Below, in pieces: positions 50,148 to 59,082 of a stretch of 64,000 nucleotides of DNA. Origin of the DNA: JANOYY01 sp043720395. GTDB taxonomy: Bacteria > Actinomycetota > Acidimicrobiia > Acidimicrobiales > JANYDT01. Positions within the stretch are counted from its first letter, which is position 1, and each line of letters starts with the position of its first letter. Under the pieces are notes generated by a model, which had not been told where the DNA came from, ran no database searches, and saw nothing but the letters and a program-made list of their open reading frames with translations. The translations under genes were made by a program, and so were the position numbers. The stretch lies in NCBI GenBank assembly GCA_043720395.1, contig JAYSSR010000073.1, forward strand, positions 14,600-78,599, given 5' to 3'.

Positions 50148-51314
50148 GTGACTGCTCCCACAACCGATCCCACGACCGAGTCCCTGTCGGAATCGCTGTC
50201 GGAATCGCTGGGTGCCTTCGAGGCCCGGGCGGTTGCCTGGATCGCGGAGCACCGAGCGGCGGCACCCGTCGATTACGGCGCGATCCTTCCGCCCGACCTC
50301 GTGGACCGGGGGATCGCGTGGCAGCGTCTGCTGTTCGAACACGGCTGGGCGGGGATCGACTGGCCGGTCGAATACGGCGGTCGGAATTTGTCGGTCGACC
50401 ACCGAGCGGTGTGGGTGCGGGCTTGCGCAGTCGCCGGCGTGCCGCCGTTCATCAACATGGTCGGCGTCGTCCTCGCTGGCGGATCGACGCTGCTGTTCGG
50501 CACCGAGGAGCAGAAGGCCGAGCATCTTCAGCCGATCATTGCGGCTGACCGCGTGTGGTGTCAGCTGTTCAGTGAGCCGGGCGCGGGATCGGACCTCGCA
50601 TCGCTTTCCACGAAGGCGGTTGCCGACGGCGACAGTTTCGTCGTGTCCGGCCAGAAGGTGTGGTGCTCGGGCGGGCGGTACAGCCAGATGGGCATCCTCA
50701 TGGCCCGTACCGACCCTGAAGCGCTCAAGCACCGCGGCATCTCGTTCTTCCTCTTCGATATGACGCTGCCCGGCGTCATCGTGCGCCCGCTGCGGCAGAT
50801 GACCGGCGACGCTGAGTTCGACGAGGTCTTCTTCGACGAGGTGCGTATCCCGGCGACGGCGCTGCTCGGCCCGCTGCACGGCGGGTGGGGGGTCGGCATG
50901 GCGACGCTGACCAACGAGCGCGGCTCTATCGGCACGGCGTCGATCTCGCTCAATCGCCGCATGGAGTCAATGGTCGCCGGACTTCAGGCGGCGGGATCGT
51001 CACTGTCGGCCGTCGAACGCGACCGCGTCGCCGACGTCGTGACCCGTGGACGTGCCCTCACGATGCTCGGTGCGCGACAGGGTCCCGTCGCGTCCACCGC
51101 CGCATCGCTGCTCAAGCTCGGAGTGACGGAGTTGCTCTTTGACTCCGCCGCCCTTCGCGCCGACCTCTCCGGCCCCGCAGCAATGCTCGCGGACGACGCC
51201 GCGGCACGTGGCCTGCTTGCCGCACCCGGTGGACGCATCGCTGGCGGCAGCACTCAAATCCAGCGCAACCTGATCGGGGAGCGTCTCCTCGGCCTGCCCG
51301 GCGAACCCAAGTAG
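50148..51314 (+). CDS. Acyl-CoA dehydrogenase
   Basis: A 388-residue flavoenzyme. GTG at 50148-50150 (VTAPTTDPTTESLSES) is used; 12-bp repeats encode SESLSESL near the start. WPVEYGG, CQLFSEPGAGSDLASL (flavin-binding) and QKVWCSGGRYSQMGILMART are typical of the FadE-like group, as is GGSTQIQRNLIGERLLGLP at the C terminus. It oxidises an acyl-CoA at C2-C3; the substrate is unknown. The usual catalytic Glu is not obvious by eye. The gene ends 34 bases before a strong hairpin. Confidence 0.92.
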   Translation: MTAPTTDPTTESLSESLSESLGAFEARAVAWIAEHRAAAPVDYGAILPPDLVDRGIAWQRLLFEHGWAGIDWPVEYGGRNLSVDHRAVWVRACAVAGVPPFINMVGVVLAGGSTLLFGTEEQKAEHLQPIIAADRVWCQLFSEPGAGSDLASLSTKAVADGDSFVVSGQKVWCSGGRYSQMGILMARTDPEALKHRGISFFLFDMTLPGVIVRPLRQMTGDAEFDEVFFDEVRIPATALLGPLHGGWGVGMATLTNERGSIGTASISLNRRMESMVAGLQAAGSSLSAVERDRVADVVTRGRALTMLGARQGPVASTAASLLKLGVTELLFDSAALRADLSGPAAMLADDAAARGLLAAPGGRIAGGSTQIQRNLIGERLLGLPGEPK

Positions 51315-51348
51315 CCCTCCTTCGCCCGCACGCGCCCAGTCAGTTGTA

Positions 51349-51426
51349 CTTCGCGGTACGTTCTGAGGCTCGCGGTACGTTCCACGTACTCCGAACGTAC
51401 CGCGAGCGACCGAACGTACCGCGAAG
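51349..51426. repeat. Two-tier perfect inverted repeat (hairpin)
   Basis: An outer 15-bp arm CTTCGCGGTACGTTC (51349-51363) pairs with GAACGTACCGCGAAG (51412-51426), and an inner 15-bp arm GCTCGCGGTACGTTC (51368-51382) pairs with GAACGTACCGCGAGC (51393-51407). They are separated by unpaired TGAG and GACC, with a 10-base loop. All 30 pairs match. Both left arms share CGCGGTACGTTC, so the unit is also a direct repeat. No T run follows either strand, so a simple terminator is unlikely. Confidence 0.9.
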
Positions 51427-51491
51427 GGTCACCCAGGGTCGGCGGATTTACCATGGTCAAGTGGACCGTCCAATGAGTCGATGTTCAGTTC

Positions 51492-52133
51492 GTGACGTCC
51501 CGCGAATTGGCTGGCCTCGTGCTGTCGCACCATCGCGACGACCAGGTGGAGCGGTGCATCGTCGTGCGCGGACACCACATCTGTCGACGCTGCACGGTGT
51601 TCTACCCGATCGCGTTGCTCGTGATGGGCCTTGTCTTGGCAGGTTTGGTGCCGCCGATCGGTGTCACGGTGGCACTGATGCTGACGCTGCCCATACCGGT
51701 CACCGTTGAGTTCCTCGGGGAGCAGTGCGGTCGCTTGCTCTACAACGCTCGCCGACAGGTCGTGGTCACGGCCCTTGGCGCGCCGGCGCTCGGGTTCGGG
51801 TTTGCCCGAGCGCTCACAGACCGCACCGACCCGTGGTTCTGGCTGATGGTCGCGCTGTTCGCCGCACCTTGCGTGGCAGTGTCGGTCGTGCAAGCCCAAC
51901 GCAGACAACGAATCGACCGAGCCGCACATATCGCCAACGAGAGCCGACGGCCCGCCATGCAGGAGTTTGAGTCCGCCGAAGAATTTCAGGCATATCTCGA
52001 CGCGGCCGAGTACGGATCACCAAACCGCGAGCGGGAAATGCTCACGGAGGTGCCGGTCACGCGTCAGGAGCTGGCATGCAGCAGCGGACGCATCACCGAC
52101 GATGAGGCGGTCGAATGGGTCACGTGTCCATGA
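51492..52133 (+). CDS. DUF2085-like membrane protein
   Basis: A 213-residue protein. GTG at 51492 gives MTSRELAGLVLSHHRDDQVE. GHHICRRCTVFYPIALLVMG resembles the DUF2085 cysteine/RC motif at the start of the membrane part. Two to four helices follow (about 40-75 and 95-125). The C-terminal ~70 residues are soluble. Family assignment is by pattern only. Its 3' end overlaps the end of the vapC-type gene by 117 bases, convergent. The nested hairpin is 66 bases upstream. Confidence 0.6.
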   Translation: MTSRELAGLVLSHHRDDQVERCIVVRGHHICRRCTVFYPIALLVMGLVLAGLVPPIGVTVALMLTLPIPVTVEFLGEQCGRLLYNARRQVVVTALGAPALGFGFARALTDRTDPWFWLMVALFAAPCVAVSVVQAQRRQRIDRAAHIANESRRPAMQEFESAEEFQAYLDAAEYGSPNREREMLTEVPVTRQELACSSGRITDDEAVEWVTCP

Positions 52134-52403
52134 GCACGACTCAGCAGCTGCGACGACCGCGTGGAACGGTTCCTCTGAGCGTTTGAGATTGACTCTCGTG
52201 ATCATCTCGTTCACGACAACGGGACCTGAGGAGCCAAGCCGTCCGATTTCGTGAAGAAACGACAGCTCAAGTTCGACCATCGGCGACACAACAAGGGTTC
52301 GATCGTCGATCAGTCTTCGGGCAGTGCCGCTCAACTTTTCACCCTCGTCATTAAACAGCCAAACCACTACGTGAGTATCAAGCCGGATCTGGTCGCCACT
52401 CAT
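52017..52403 (-). CDS. VapC-type PIN-domain toxin
   Basis: A 128-residue PIN ribonuclease toxin. RLDTHVVVWLFNDEG has the first catalytic Asp, SPMVELELSFLHEIG the acidic residue on the helix, and DPFDRLIVGDASAAACQLLT the Asp pair; the pattern is complete. It lies behind a Phd-like antitoxin with a 26-base overlap. The last 117 bases overlap the opposite gene, so its C terminus constrains both. Confidence 0.88.
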   Translation of the reverse strand: MSGDQIRLDTHVVVWLFNDEGEKLSGTARRLIDDRTLVVSPMVELELSFLHEIGRLGSSGPVVVNEMITRVNLKRSEEPFHAVVAAAESCSWTRDPFDRLIVGDASAAACQLLTRDRHLREHFPLAVW

Positions 52404-52611
52404 GTGACCAATCCATCTCTACGAAGTCATCGGAGTCGCCAATTACGAACCCTGGATGCGGTACGAGCCGATCGAAGATACTCCTGCGTTCAACCGGAAC
52501 GATTTTTAGCTGACGTCCATTGCGTTCGACGATGACGGGGTCACCAGACTCGAGCACACGATCGAGGATGTTGTAGACGTCGCTTCGGAGGGCTGACGCA
52601 GTAATTGCCAT
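52378..52611 (-). CDS. Phd/YefM-type antitoxin
   Basis: A 77-residue antitoxin: MAITASALRSDVYNILDRVL then DPVIVERNGRQLKIVPVERR is typical of Phd/YefM. The C terminus (DFVEMDWSHEWRPD) would bind the PIN toxin. ATG 52609-52611; an ATG five codons upstream is open but would start within the spacer before the palindrome. A large palindrome 10 bases upstream suits autorepression. Confidence 0.85.
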   Translation of the reverse strand: MAITASALRSDVYNILDRVLESGDPVIVERNGRQLKIVPVERRSIFDRLVPHPGFVIGDSDDFVEMDWSHEWRPDPA

Positions 52612-52620
52612 GTCCGATAG

Positions 52621-52658
52621 TAACACGTACGTGGTGTCTTACACCCTACGTACGGTTA
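52621..52658. promoter_or_regulatory. Imperfect palindrome, probable operator of the Phd/PIN operon
   Basis: TAACACGTACGTGGTGT (52621-52637), spacer CTT, then ACACCCTACGTACGGTTA (52641-52658), an inverted repeat with one-base offsets. It contains the perfect palindrome CACGTACGTG. It starts 10 bases before the antitoxin ATG, the usual operator place. The motif ACGTACG also occurs in the mazF-type palindrome at 34847. Confidence 0.65.
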
Positions 52659-52703
52659 ACTGAAGGTTGCAGTGTTTCATCACCGACTGACGGTGGTCAA
52701 CCA

Positions 52704-54809
52704 TCACGAGCTCACCGCGACGGCAACGTCTTCGCTCGGCAGGACACCGGTCGCCAATAGGGTCACGAACGCGGCCTCGTCGAGTATCGGCACGCCGTAT
52801 TCCTCGGCCTTCGTGACCTTGGCCTGACCAGGCTCCGCGCCCACCACAACCGCGGTTGTCTTCTTGGAGACGCTGCCCGGGGACTTGCCGCCCCGTAACG
52901 TGATCGCCTCCTCGGCGCCGTCTCGGGTAAATCCGGCCAGTGACCCGGTGACCACGATTGACATGCCAACAAGCGTCTGTGGATTCGACGGCGCTGCAGG
53001 ACCGACGAAGTTCGCCCCCGCCACGCGCAGACGCTCGATGAGATCACGATGTTCGGGGGAAGCAAACCACGCCGCGACGCTGCCGGCGATGACTGAACCG
53101 ACGCCATCGACGGCCGCTATCTCGTCGGTGGTTGCAGCCGCTAAAGCGTCGAGATGGCCGAACGCCTTGGCCAATACCTGGCCCATCGTGGCACCGACAT
53201 GACGAATATTTAGGCCAAAGAGCAGGTTCCCAAGTGGTCGCGATTTCGCGCCCTCAATCGCGGTCAAGAGGTTTGTGATAGAGATATTCCCGAAGCCCTC
53301 GATTCCTGCCATTTGCTCGATACGATCCCGTAGAACGAACACATCAGCAACGTCACGAAGCAGGCCAACATCAATGAATGTCTCAACGGTCTTCTCCCCC
53401 ATACCTTCGATATCGAGGGCACCGCGTGAGCCGAAATGAACGATGCGAGCGAACGCCTGCGCCGGGCACTCGATGTTCGGGCAGCGGGTGTCGCTCTCGC
53501 CTTCGGGGCGGGAGAGCGCTTGGGAGCAGACCGGACACTCCGTCGGAAACGTCCAAGGTTCCAAACCTTCCGGGCGCAGGGCGAGCACCGGTCCGACCAC
53601 TTCAGGGATCACGTCGCCGGCCTTGCGGACGATCACCGTGTCACCCGGGCGGACGTCCTTCACCGCTACCTGATCCTGGTTGTGCAGCGTCGCCATTCCA
53701 ACGGTCGAGCCGCCAACGAACACGGGTTCGAGGACGGCGAAGGGCGTCGCCTTGCCCGTCCGGCCGATGGATACCTGAATGTCTCGCAGCAGCGTGGTGC
53801 GTTCCTCGGGGGGAAACTTGTATGCGATCGCCCAGCGAGGCGCCTTCGAGGTGACGCCAAGCTCACCGCGCAGGCGGAGGTTATCGACCTTGATCACCAC
53901 GCCGTCAATTTCATAGGCGAGATCGTGGCGGTGGTCCTGCCAATGCAGGCAATACGCGATCACCGCGTCGAGTGTGTCCACGACGCGGATCTCCGGGTTC
54001 ACGGGGAAGCCGGCATCGGCCATGAAGACCAGCGTGTCGGAGTGCGAATTGAATTCCCCGCCCACCCGCCCAGTGAACTCGGGCCCGTCCTCGATGGCAC
54101 CGAGTTGGTACGAAAGGAACGACAGTTCGCGACTTGCCGTGACGTTCGCATCCTTCTGCCGCAACGAGCCAGCCGCAGAGTTGCGCGGGTTCGCGAACGT
54201 CGGCTCTCCCGCTTCGCGCCGACGTTCGTTGAGTGCGTCGAACGCCTCGACGGGCATGTAGACCTCGCCGCGGACTTCGAGCAGAGGGGGCGGCGAACCC
54301 TCGCCGAGCAAGCGCTTCGGGACGGCAGCAACCGTCCGGACGTTGGCTGTGACGTCCTCCCCGACCCGACCATCGCCACGGGTTGCCGCACGTTCGAGAA
54401 CACCGTCGCGGTACAGCAAGGACATGGCGAGTCCATCGATCTTCAGTTCACAGACGAATTGCGCCGACGCCGCCTCGCCACCGAGCAACCGTTCGTTGCG
54501 ACGCCACCAACCCGCCAACTCATCTGCGTCAAAGACGTTGTCGAGCGACATCATCGGCTGCAGGTGCGTGACCTCCGAGAAGACGGCACTGGGCGCACCC
54601 CCGACCCGCTGCGTCGGCGACTCCACCGAAGCAAACTCCGGGTGCGCCGCCTCCAAAGCCGCAAGCTCGCGTACGAGGGCGTCGTAGTCAGCATCAGTAA
54701 CGATCGGCGAATCGAGTTCGTGATACGCCCGATTGTGCCGTTCGATGACGTCTCGCAACGAGGTGATCCGCGCCACGTCATTTCCGTTGTCGGCGCTCTC
54801 CAGGCTCAT
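52704..54809 (-). CDS. ligA: NAD-dependent DNA ligase
   Basis: Replicative ligase sealing nicks with NAD. 701 residues from ATG 54807-54809 (MSLESADNGNDVARITSLRD). K123 in CELKIDGLA is the adenylated Lys. Also visible: GDGRVGEDVTANVRT, YEIDGVVIKVDN, OB fold, four zinc-ligand cysteines (CPVCSQ...CPNIECPA), helix-hairpin-helix repeats and a C-terminal BRCT domain (GMSIVVTGSLAGFTRDG). The open frame continues 150 codons upstream without homology. Divergent from a membrane protein gene. Confidence 0.97.
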   Translation of the reverse strand: MSLESADNGNDVARITSLRDVIERHNRAYHELDSPIVTDADYDALVRELAALEAAHPEFASVESPTQRVGGAPSAVFSEVTHLQPMMSLDNVFDADELAGWWRRNERLLGGEAASAQFVCELKIDGLAMSLLYRDGVLERAATRGDGRVGEDVTANVRTVAAVPKRLLGEGSPPPLLEVRGEVYMPVEAFDALNERRREAGEPTFANPRNSAAGSLRQKDANVTASRELSFLSYQLGAIEDGPEFTGRVGGEFNSHSDTLVFMADAGFPVNPEIRVVDTLDAVIAYCLHWQDHRHDLAYEIDGVVIKVDNLRLRGELGVTSKAPRWAIAYKFPPEERTTLLRDIQVSIGRTGKATPFAVLEPVFVGGSTVGMATLHNQDQVAVKDVRPGDTVIVRKAGDVIPEVVGPVLALRPEGLEPWTFPTECPVCSQALSRPEGESDTRCPNIECPAQAFARIVHFGSRGALDIEGMGEKTVETFIDVGLLRDVADVFVLRDRIEQMAGIEGFGNISITNLLTAIEGAKSRPLGNLLFGLNIRHVGATMGQVLAKAFGHLDALAAATTDEIAAVDGVGSVIAGSVAAWFASPEHRDLIERLRVAGANFVGPAAPSNPQTLVGMSIVVTGSLAGFTRDGAEEAITLRGGKSPGSVSKKTTAVVVGAEPGQAKVTKAEEYGVPILDEAAFVTLLATGVLPSEDVAVAVSS

Positions 54810-54852
54810 TAGGGCGACCCTAGTAGCGCCGCGCTCCTCGACGCCCCGTACG

Positions 54853-55836
54853 ATGCCCGCCGTGACTTCGAGCCCCCCGCCCACCCACCCGGTGAGCCCC
54901 CGCACGGAACGCGCCGCGCAGTTCGAGGGCCGCCGGGTCGCGCTTTGGCCGTGGGTGTTGCGGGCTGCGTGGTTCGTCCTGCCCCTCACGGTCGGTGCGG
55001 CGCTGTCCAAGGCACTGTCCCCGCTGTCGGACGGGGTCCGGGGGACGACGCTCGTGCTGGCCTGGGTCTGGTGGAGCGCGGGGCTGCTCTCCACAATGGT
55101 CCCGCATCCCATCGGCCTCGTGGCGTTGCGAGTTGCCGCCGCCTTATCGGTCGCGACATCGACGTGGTCTGCGTCAACAGGGCGAGCGTCCTCAGGCGTC
55201 GCGGCGATCGCACTTGGTGTCGCCACAGTTGCCGGGATCCTCGCCTTCGGTGCCGACACCGGTCACCTCTACGTGAATGGGCCGGCGTATCCGAACGAGC
55301 GACGCTACGTCCTTCGGCCTTCGGCTCTGCTCCTGCTCGGCCCGATTCCACTCGCTGGAGCGATGGTCGGATGCGCCTCCGTTGCCGGTCCGCTTCTGCT
55401 CGGCGCGCAGCGGTGGGCGATTGGTGGCGTCGCATGCGCTGTCGGGCTCGGACTTGGAGCGATCTGCGCCCGAGCGTTGTACGCGCTCACGCGTCGGTTC
55501 CTCGTCTTCGTCCCGGCAGGGCTGGTGCTCCACGACTTCGAGGCGCTGCGCGACCCGATCCTCTTCCAGCATGGGCTGGTCGAGGCAATCCAACCCGCTC
55601 CGGTCGACAGCGACTCCCTGGATCTCACGGCCGGCGCTCCGGGACTCACGGTGGAGGTCCTGTTGCGCGAGAAGATCGAAATCACCAAGCTCCGCAACTC
55701 CCGCGACCATGGCGAGATCGGCCGGACCGCTCGCTTCCTCGTGGTCCCGTCCATGCCCGGACGTTTCCTGGCGGCTGCCAAACGGCGCGGTTATCCGACC
55801 GCGATTCCGCCCGCGACGACGACGTCATTCACGTAG
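54853..55836 (+). CDS. Hypothetical multi-pass membrane protein
   Basis: A 327-residue protein I cannot name. About five hydrophobic helices between residues 35 and 225 (such as WVLRAAWFVLPLTVGAAL, GTTLVLAWVWWSAGLLSTM, ALRVAAALSVATSTW), followed by a soluble C-terminal part with RFLVFVPAGLVLHDFEALRD and a Lys/Arg-rich end. ATG 54853; a GTG four codons on is equally possible. Its last 46 bases overlap the mnmA end, convergent. Confidence 0.7.
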   Translation: MPAVTSSPPPTHPVSPRTERAAQFEGRRVALWPWVLRAAWFVLPLTVGAALSKALSPLSDGVRGTTLVLAWVWWSAGLLSTMVPHPIGLVALRVAAALSVATSTWSASTGRASSGVAAIALGVATVAGILAFGADTGHLYVNGPAYPNERRYVLRPSALLLLGPIPLAGAMVGCASVAGPLLLGAQRWAIGGVACAVGLGLGAICARALYALTRRFLVFVPAGLVLHDFEALRDPILFQHGLVEAIQPAPVDSDSLDLTAGAPGLTVEVLLREKIEITKLRNSRDHGEIGRTARFLVVPSMPGRFLAAAKRRGYPTAIPPATTTSFT

Positions 55837-56846
55837 ACCACAACGGTCTGGCCGGGCGCGACGCGCCGCCGCGCAGCGTCGAAGCGCAACAGGACCCGAT
55901 CGTTGTAGATGCGCTCATAGGCGACGGGAAACGGAGCACCGTGCGCGCTCGTTTGCGCAACGATCGATCCGTCACTCCACGAACCAACGGGCACCGACAC
56001 AACCACGTTCGCAAGCGTGACCTCGTCGACGAGGAGTTCGTCGGAGGTACCGATCGTCACCGTCGAAGATTCGACGTCGACGCCAAGCACGTATCGGGCC
56101 TCCGGCGCGCCCAACTGGCCGAGTCCACGTCGCTGGCCAACCGTCACCAATTCGATCGCGTCCGTCTCGCCGATCAACTGCCCGCTCGTGTCAACGATGC
56201 GAGCCGGTCGCAGGGGAATGCGGTTGCCAAGGAACGTCCGACGCCCCCCACCGGTCTTCGCGATGAAGCACACGTCCATGCTCTCGGGCTTGTCGGCAGT
56301 GCGGAGCCCGAGACGCCGGGCAATGTCGCGCACCTCGCTCTTGGGCAGGTCTCCGACGGGGAAGAGGCAGTACGCAAGGACGTCGGCACTAATCATGTGG
56401 ACGACGTAGCTCTGGTCCTTCGCCCTATCGGCAGACCGACCAAGTGCCCATTCGCCGTTCGACAGCAGCACCCGTCGGACGTGATGACCCGTGGCGATCG
56501 CGTCGAAGCCAAGTCGGCGTGCTCTGGCAGCGAACAGGTCGAACTTCACGTGTCGATTGCATTCCACGCACGGGTTCGGTGTCAGACCTGCCTGGTGCGC
56601 TGCCACGTAGGGCTCGACAACGTGGTGTTCGAATTCGTCCGAGAGGTTGAACACGTAGTGGTCGATCCCGAGCTGTTGCGCGACTCGGCGGGCGTCATCG
56701 ACATCGGCGACCGAGCAGCATCCCGAGTCGCTCGTACCGCCCCAGAGCCGCAGGGTGGCACCCTCGACCTCGTGGCCCGCTTCGAGCAGCAGCGCCGCCG
56801 CAACCGACGAATCGACGCCACCCGACATCGCAACGAGCACGCGCAT
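55791..56846 (-). CDS. mnmA: tRNA 2-thiouridylase
   Basis: Thiolates U34 of Lys, Glu and Gln tRNAs. 351 residues. MRVLVAMSGGVDSSVAAALL is the PP loop; CVECNRHVKF gives the first catalytic Cys and MDVCFIAKTGG the second; KDQSYVVHM is a family hallmark. ATG 56844-56846 with GGAGGAGC upstream in the end of the cysteine desulfurase gene; 1-base gap between the genes. The desulfurase supplies the sulfur. Confidence 0.97.
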   Translation of the reverse strand: MRVLVAMSGGVDSSVAAALLLEAGHEVEGATLRLWGGTSDSGCCSVADVDDARRVAQQLGIDHYVFNLSDEFEHHVVEPYVAAHQAGLTPNPCVECNRHVKFDLFAARARRLGFDAIATGHHVRRVLLSNGEWALGRSADRAKDQSYVVHMISADVLAYCLFPVGDLPKSEVRDIARRLGLRTADKPESMDVCFIAKTGGGRRTFLGNRIPLRPARIVDTSGQLIGETDAIELVTVGQRRGLGQLGAPEARYVLGVDVESSTVTIGTSDELLVDEVTLANVVVSVPVGSWSDGSIVAQTSAHGAPFPVAYERIYNDRVLLRFDAARRRVAPGQTVVVYVNDVVVAGGIAVG

Positions 56847-56847
56847 C

Positions 56848-57972
56848 TCAGCTCCTCCGCAGTCGATCGACGACGAGGGGAATGGCCGCGAGCGCAGCGT
56901 CGATATCCGCATCGGTGGTCGTGGTGCCCAAGGTGAGGCGCAGTGAACCGAGCGCCTGCTCCTTCGTGATGCCCATCGCCAGGAGCACCGGCGAAACATG
57001 GAGCGCTCCACTCGCACATGCGGATCCGGCCGACGCACAAACGTCGGCATGGTCGAGCGCGACGAGCAGTTCTTCGCTCGCGATGCCCTCGATACAGACG
57101 TGCGCGCTCCCAGCTACCTTGACGTGACGCGGCACGGTCTCGACACAGCCAGTCACGTGTGCAACCAGCCCGTCGACGAGCCGGTCGCGCAATCGAGAAA
57201 TCCGCGCTGTGTCGACGACACGGTCGCGATCGGTGAGTTCGGCAGCGATGGCCATGGCCACGATCCCCGCCACATTCTGCGTGCCGCTGCGCCGCTCCTG
57301 CTCCTGTCCCCCGCCGTAGAGGAGCGGCTCGATGACGCGGCCACCGCGTACGACCAGCGCGCCCACACCTTTGGGGCCACCGAACTTGTGAGCAGAGAAC
57401 GCGGTGAAGTCGGCAACCTCCACAATTGGGCGAACATCGACCCACGTGAGCGCCTGAACCGCATCGACGAGGAAAAGCGAACCATCCAAGGCACAGCGTC
57501 TCCCGATCTCCTCAATCGGCTGCACCGTACCGACCTCGTTGTTCACCGCCATGACGGCCACAAGGTCGACGGGACCGTGGTCGCGGTCCAACGCGCCGAC
57601 ATCGACCACACCCTCACCGTCGACCGGGATCTCGACCACCGTCGCCCCGAGCCGGCCCATTGCGGCGGCAGTCTCCCGAACGGCATCGTGTTCTATGGCG
57701 CTGATCGCCACCGAGTTGATTGCTGAACCTCGCATTGCGAGATTCAGCGACTCGGTGCCACATCCCGTGAACACGATCTCGTGCGGTGACGCTCCGACCA
57801 CCGAGGCGAAGCGGTCACGGGCATCGTCGAGCAGCTCCCTCGCCTGACGGGACCGCTTATGGACGCCAGAGGGATTTCCGAAGTCCTCAGACAGGACGCG
57901 GGCCATTGCTTCGAGGGCCTCGGGACGCATCGGCGTCGTGGCCGCATGGTCGAGGTAGACCGACTTCGCCAT
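56848..57972 (-). CDS. Cysteine desulfurase (IscS/NifS-like)
   Basis: PLP enzyme that takes sulfur from cysteine as a persulfide. 374 residues. MAKSVYLDHAATTPMRPEAL at the N terminus, AFSAHKFGGPKGVGALV with the PLP Lys, and ASAGSACASGALHVSP with the catalytic Cys on its loop. Group I (NifS/IscS) length and loop. It precedes mnmA by one base, so it mainly serves tRNA thiolation, though Fe-S assembly is also possible as no isc/suf gene is adjacent. Confidence 0.95.
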   Translation of the reverse strand: MAKSVYLDHAATTPMRPEALEAMARVLSEDFGNPSGVHKRSRQARELLDDARDRFASVVGASPHEIVFTGCGTESLNLAMRGSAINSVAISAIEHDAVRETAAAMGRLGATVVEIPVDGEGVVDVGALDRDHGPVDLVAVMAVNNEVGTVQPIEEIGRRCALDGSLFLVDAVQALTWVDVRPIVEVADFTAFSAHKFGGPKGVGALVVRGGRVIEPLLYGGGQEQERRSGTQNVAGIVAMAIAAELTDRDRVVDTARISRLRDRLVDGLVAHVTGCVETVPRHVKVAGSAHVCIEGIASEELLVALDHADVCASAGSACASGALHVSPVLLAMGITKEQALGSLRLTLGTTTTDADIDAALAAIPLVVDRLRRS

Positions 57973-58095
57973 TGGTACAGCCTACGGCGGGCGCTGTCCG
58001 AACGAGTCCGGCTTTTGCATCAAACGATGAAATCGCTTACATCAAACGCCACCGTCACCGCCAGCCCATCGCCATCGCCTACGCTTGGAGTCGAG

Positions 58096-59073
58096 ATGAG
58101 CCAGCTCCGCCTCGATCCGCTCACCGGCCGCTGGGTCGCTATCAACGCCGAACGGCGTCAGCGACCGAACGAGTTCAGGTCCCGCGTCCTCGACGTGGAG
58201 ACGGACCAGAGCCGCCCGTGCCCGTTCTGCCCGGGCCGCGCCGAGAGCGAGCCGCCAACGCTGGTTACACCCGGGCCTGATGGATCGTGGCGCGTCCTGG
58301 TCGTGCCGAATCTCTACCCGGCCTTTGAAGGTCGCGAACCAATGGTCGTCGAGCACCTCGGTCCGATCTTCACGCAGGCCGATGCCTCCGGCATGCATGA
58401 GGTACTCGTCGTGCACCCGGACCACAACGCGTCGTGGGCAGATCTTTCGGAGGATCAGGCAGAGCTGGTCATGGCAGCGATCGGCGCGCGCGCTGATGCG
58501 CACGCAACAATGCCGGAACTCCGCTACAGCCAGGCGATTGTGAACTACGGACGCGAAGCAGGTGCCTCGCTCAGCCATCCTCACGGTCAGCTGCTCGGTC
58601 TCCCGTTCGTACCGGGGGAAATTCAGGCCGAGCAGGCCGGGTTCGACCGCTTCTCCGGTGCGTGCCTGCTGTGCACGACGATCGAGGCGGAACTCGATGC
58701 GAACGCACGAATCGTCTACGCCGACGACAACGTCCTCGTTGTCTGCCCCTACTGGAGCGGAACACCCTTCGAGATGCTGGCTATACCGCGCAGCCACAGC
58801 GCTCACCTCCACGGTTCGGACCTCAAAGACCTTGCCGGCGTCGGCATTGGATTGCAGCGCGGTCTCGCAAGCCTGCGCTCGGCGCTTGGCGATATCGCCT
58901 ACAACGTCGTGTTCCATTCGGCACCATATCGGGCGCAGGGCACCTTCCACTGGCACGCACACGTGTACCCCAAGGTCACGACGCGCGCGGGTTTCGAGCT
59001 GGGGACCGGCGTGCTGATCAACGTCGTCCCGCCCGAAGAGGCAGCGGCGACCCTCGCCGGCGCTCTCGTCTGA
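58096..59073 (+). CDS. galT: Galactose-1-phosphate uridylyltransferase
   Basis: Moves UMP between UDP-glucose and galactose 1-phosphate in the Leloir pathway. 325 residues. CPFCPGR holds the zinc cysteines; ASLSHPHGQLLGLP carries the HPH catalytic motif and FHWHAHVYPK the second His cluster. ATG at 58096 is chosen; an open frame of 26 codons upstream lacks homology. Followed by glgX after 9 bases, which links it to glycogen use. Confidence 0.93.
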   Translation: MSQLRLDPLTGRWVAINAERRQRPNEFRSRVLDVETDQSRPCPFCPGRAESEPPTLVTPGPDGSWRVLVVPNLYPAFEGREPMVVEHLGPIFTQADASGMHEVLVVHPDHNASWADLSEDQAELVMAAIGARADAHATMPELRYSQAIVNYGREAGASLSHPHGQLLGLPFVPGEIQAEQAGFDRFSGACLLCTTIEAELDANARIVYADDNVLVVCPYWSGTPFEMLAIPRSHSAHLHGSDLKDLAGVGIGLQRGLASLRSALGDIAYNVVFHSAPYRAQGTFHWHAHVYPKVTTRAGFELGTGVLINVVPPEEAAATLAGALV

Positions 59074-59082
59074 CACTGCTCG

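Noticed and set aside
50064..50879. 271-codon minus-strand frame inside the acyl-CoA dehydrogenase
   Set aside because: Shadow of a well-supported gene in the other strand.
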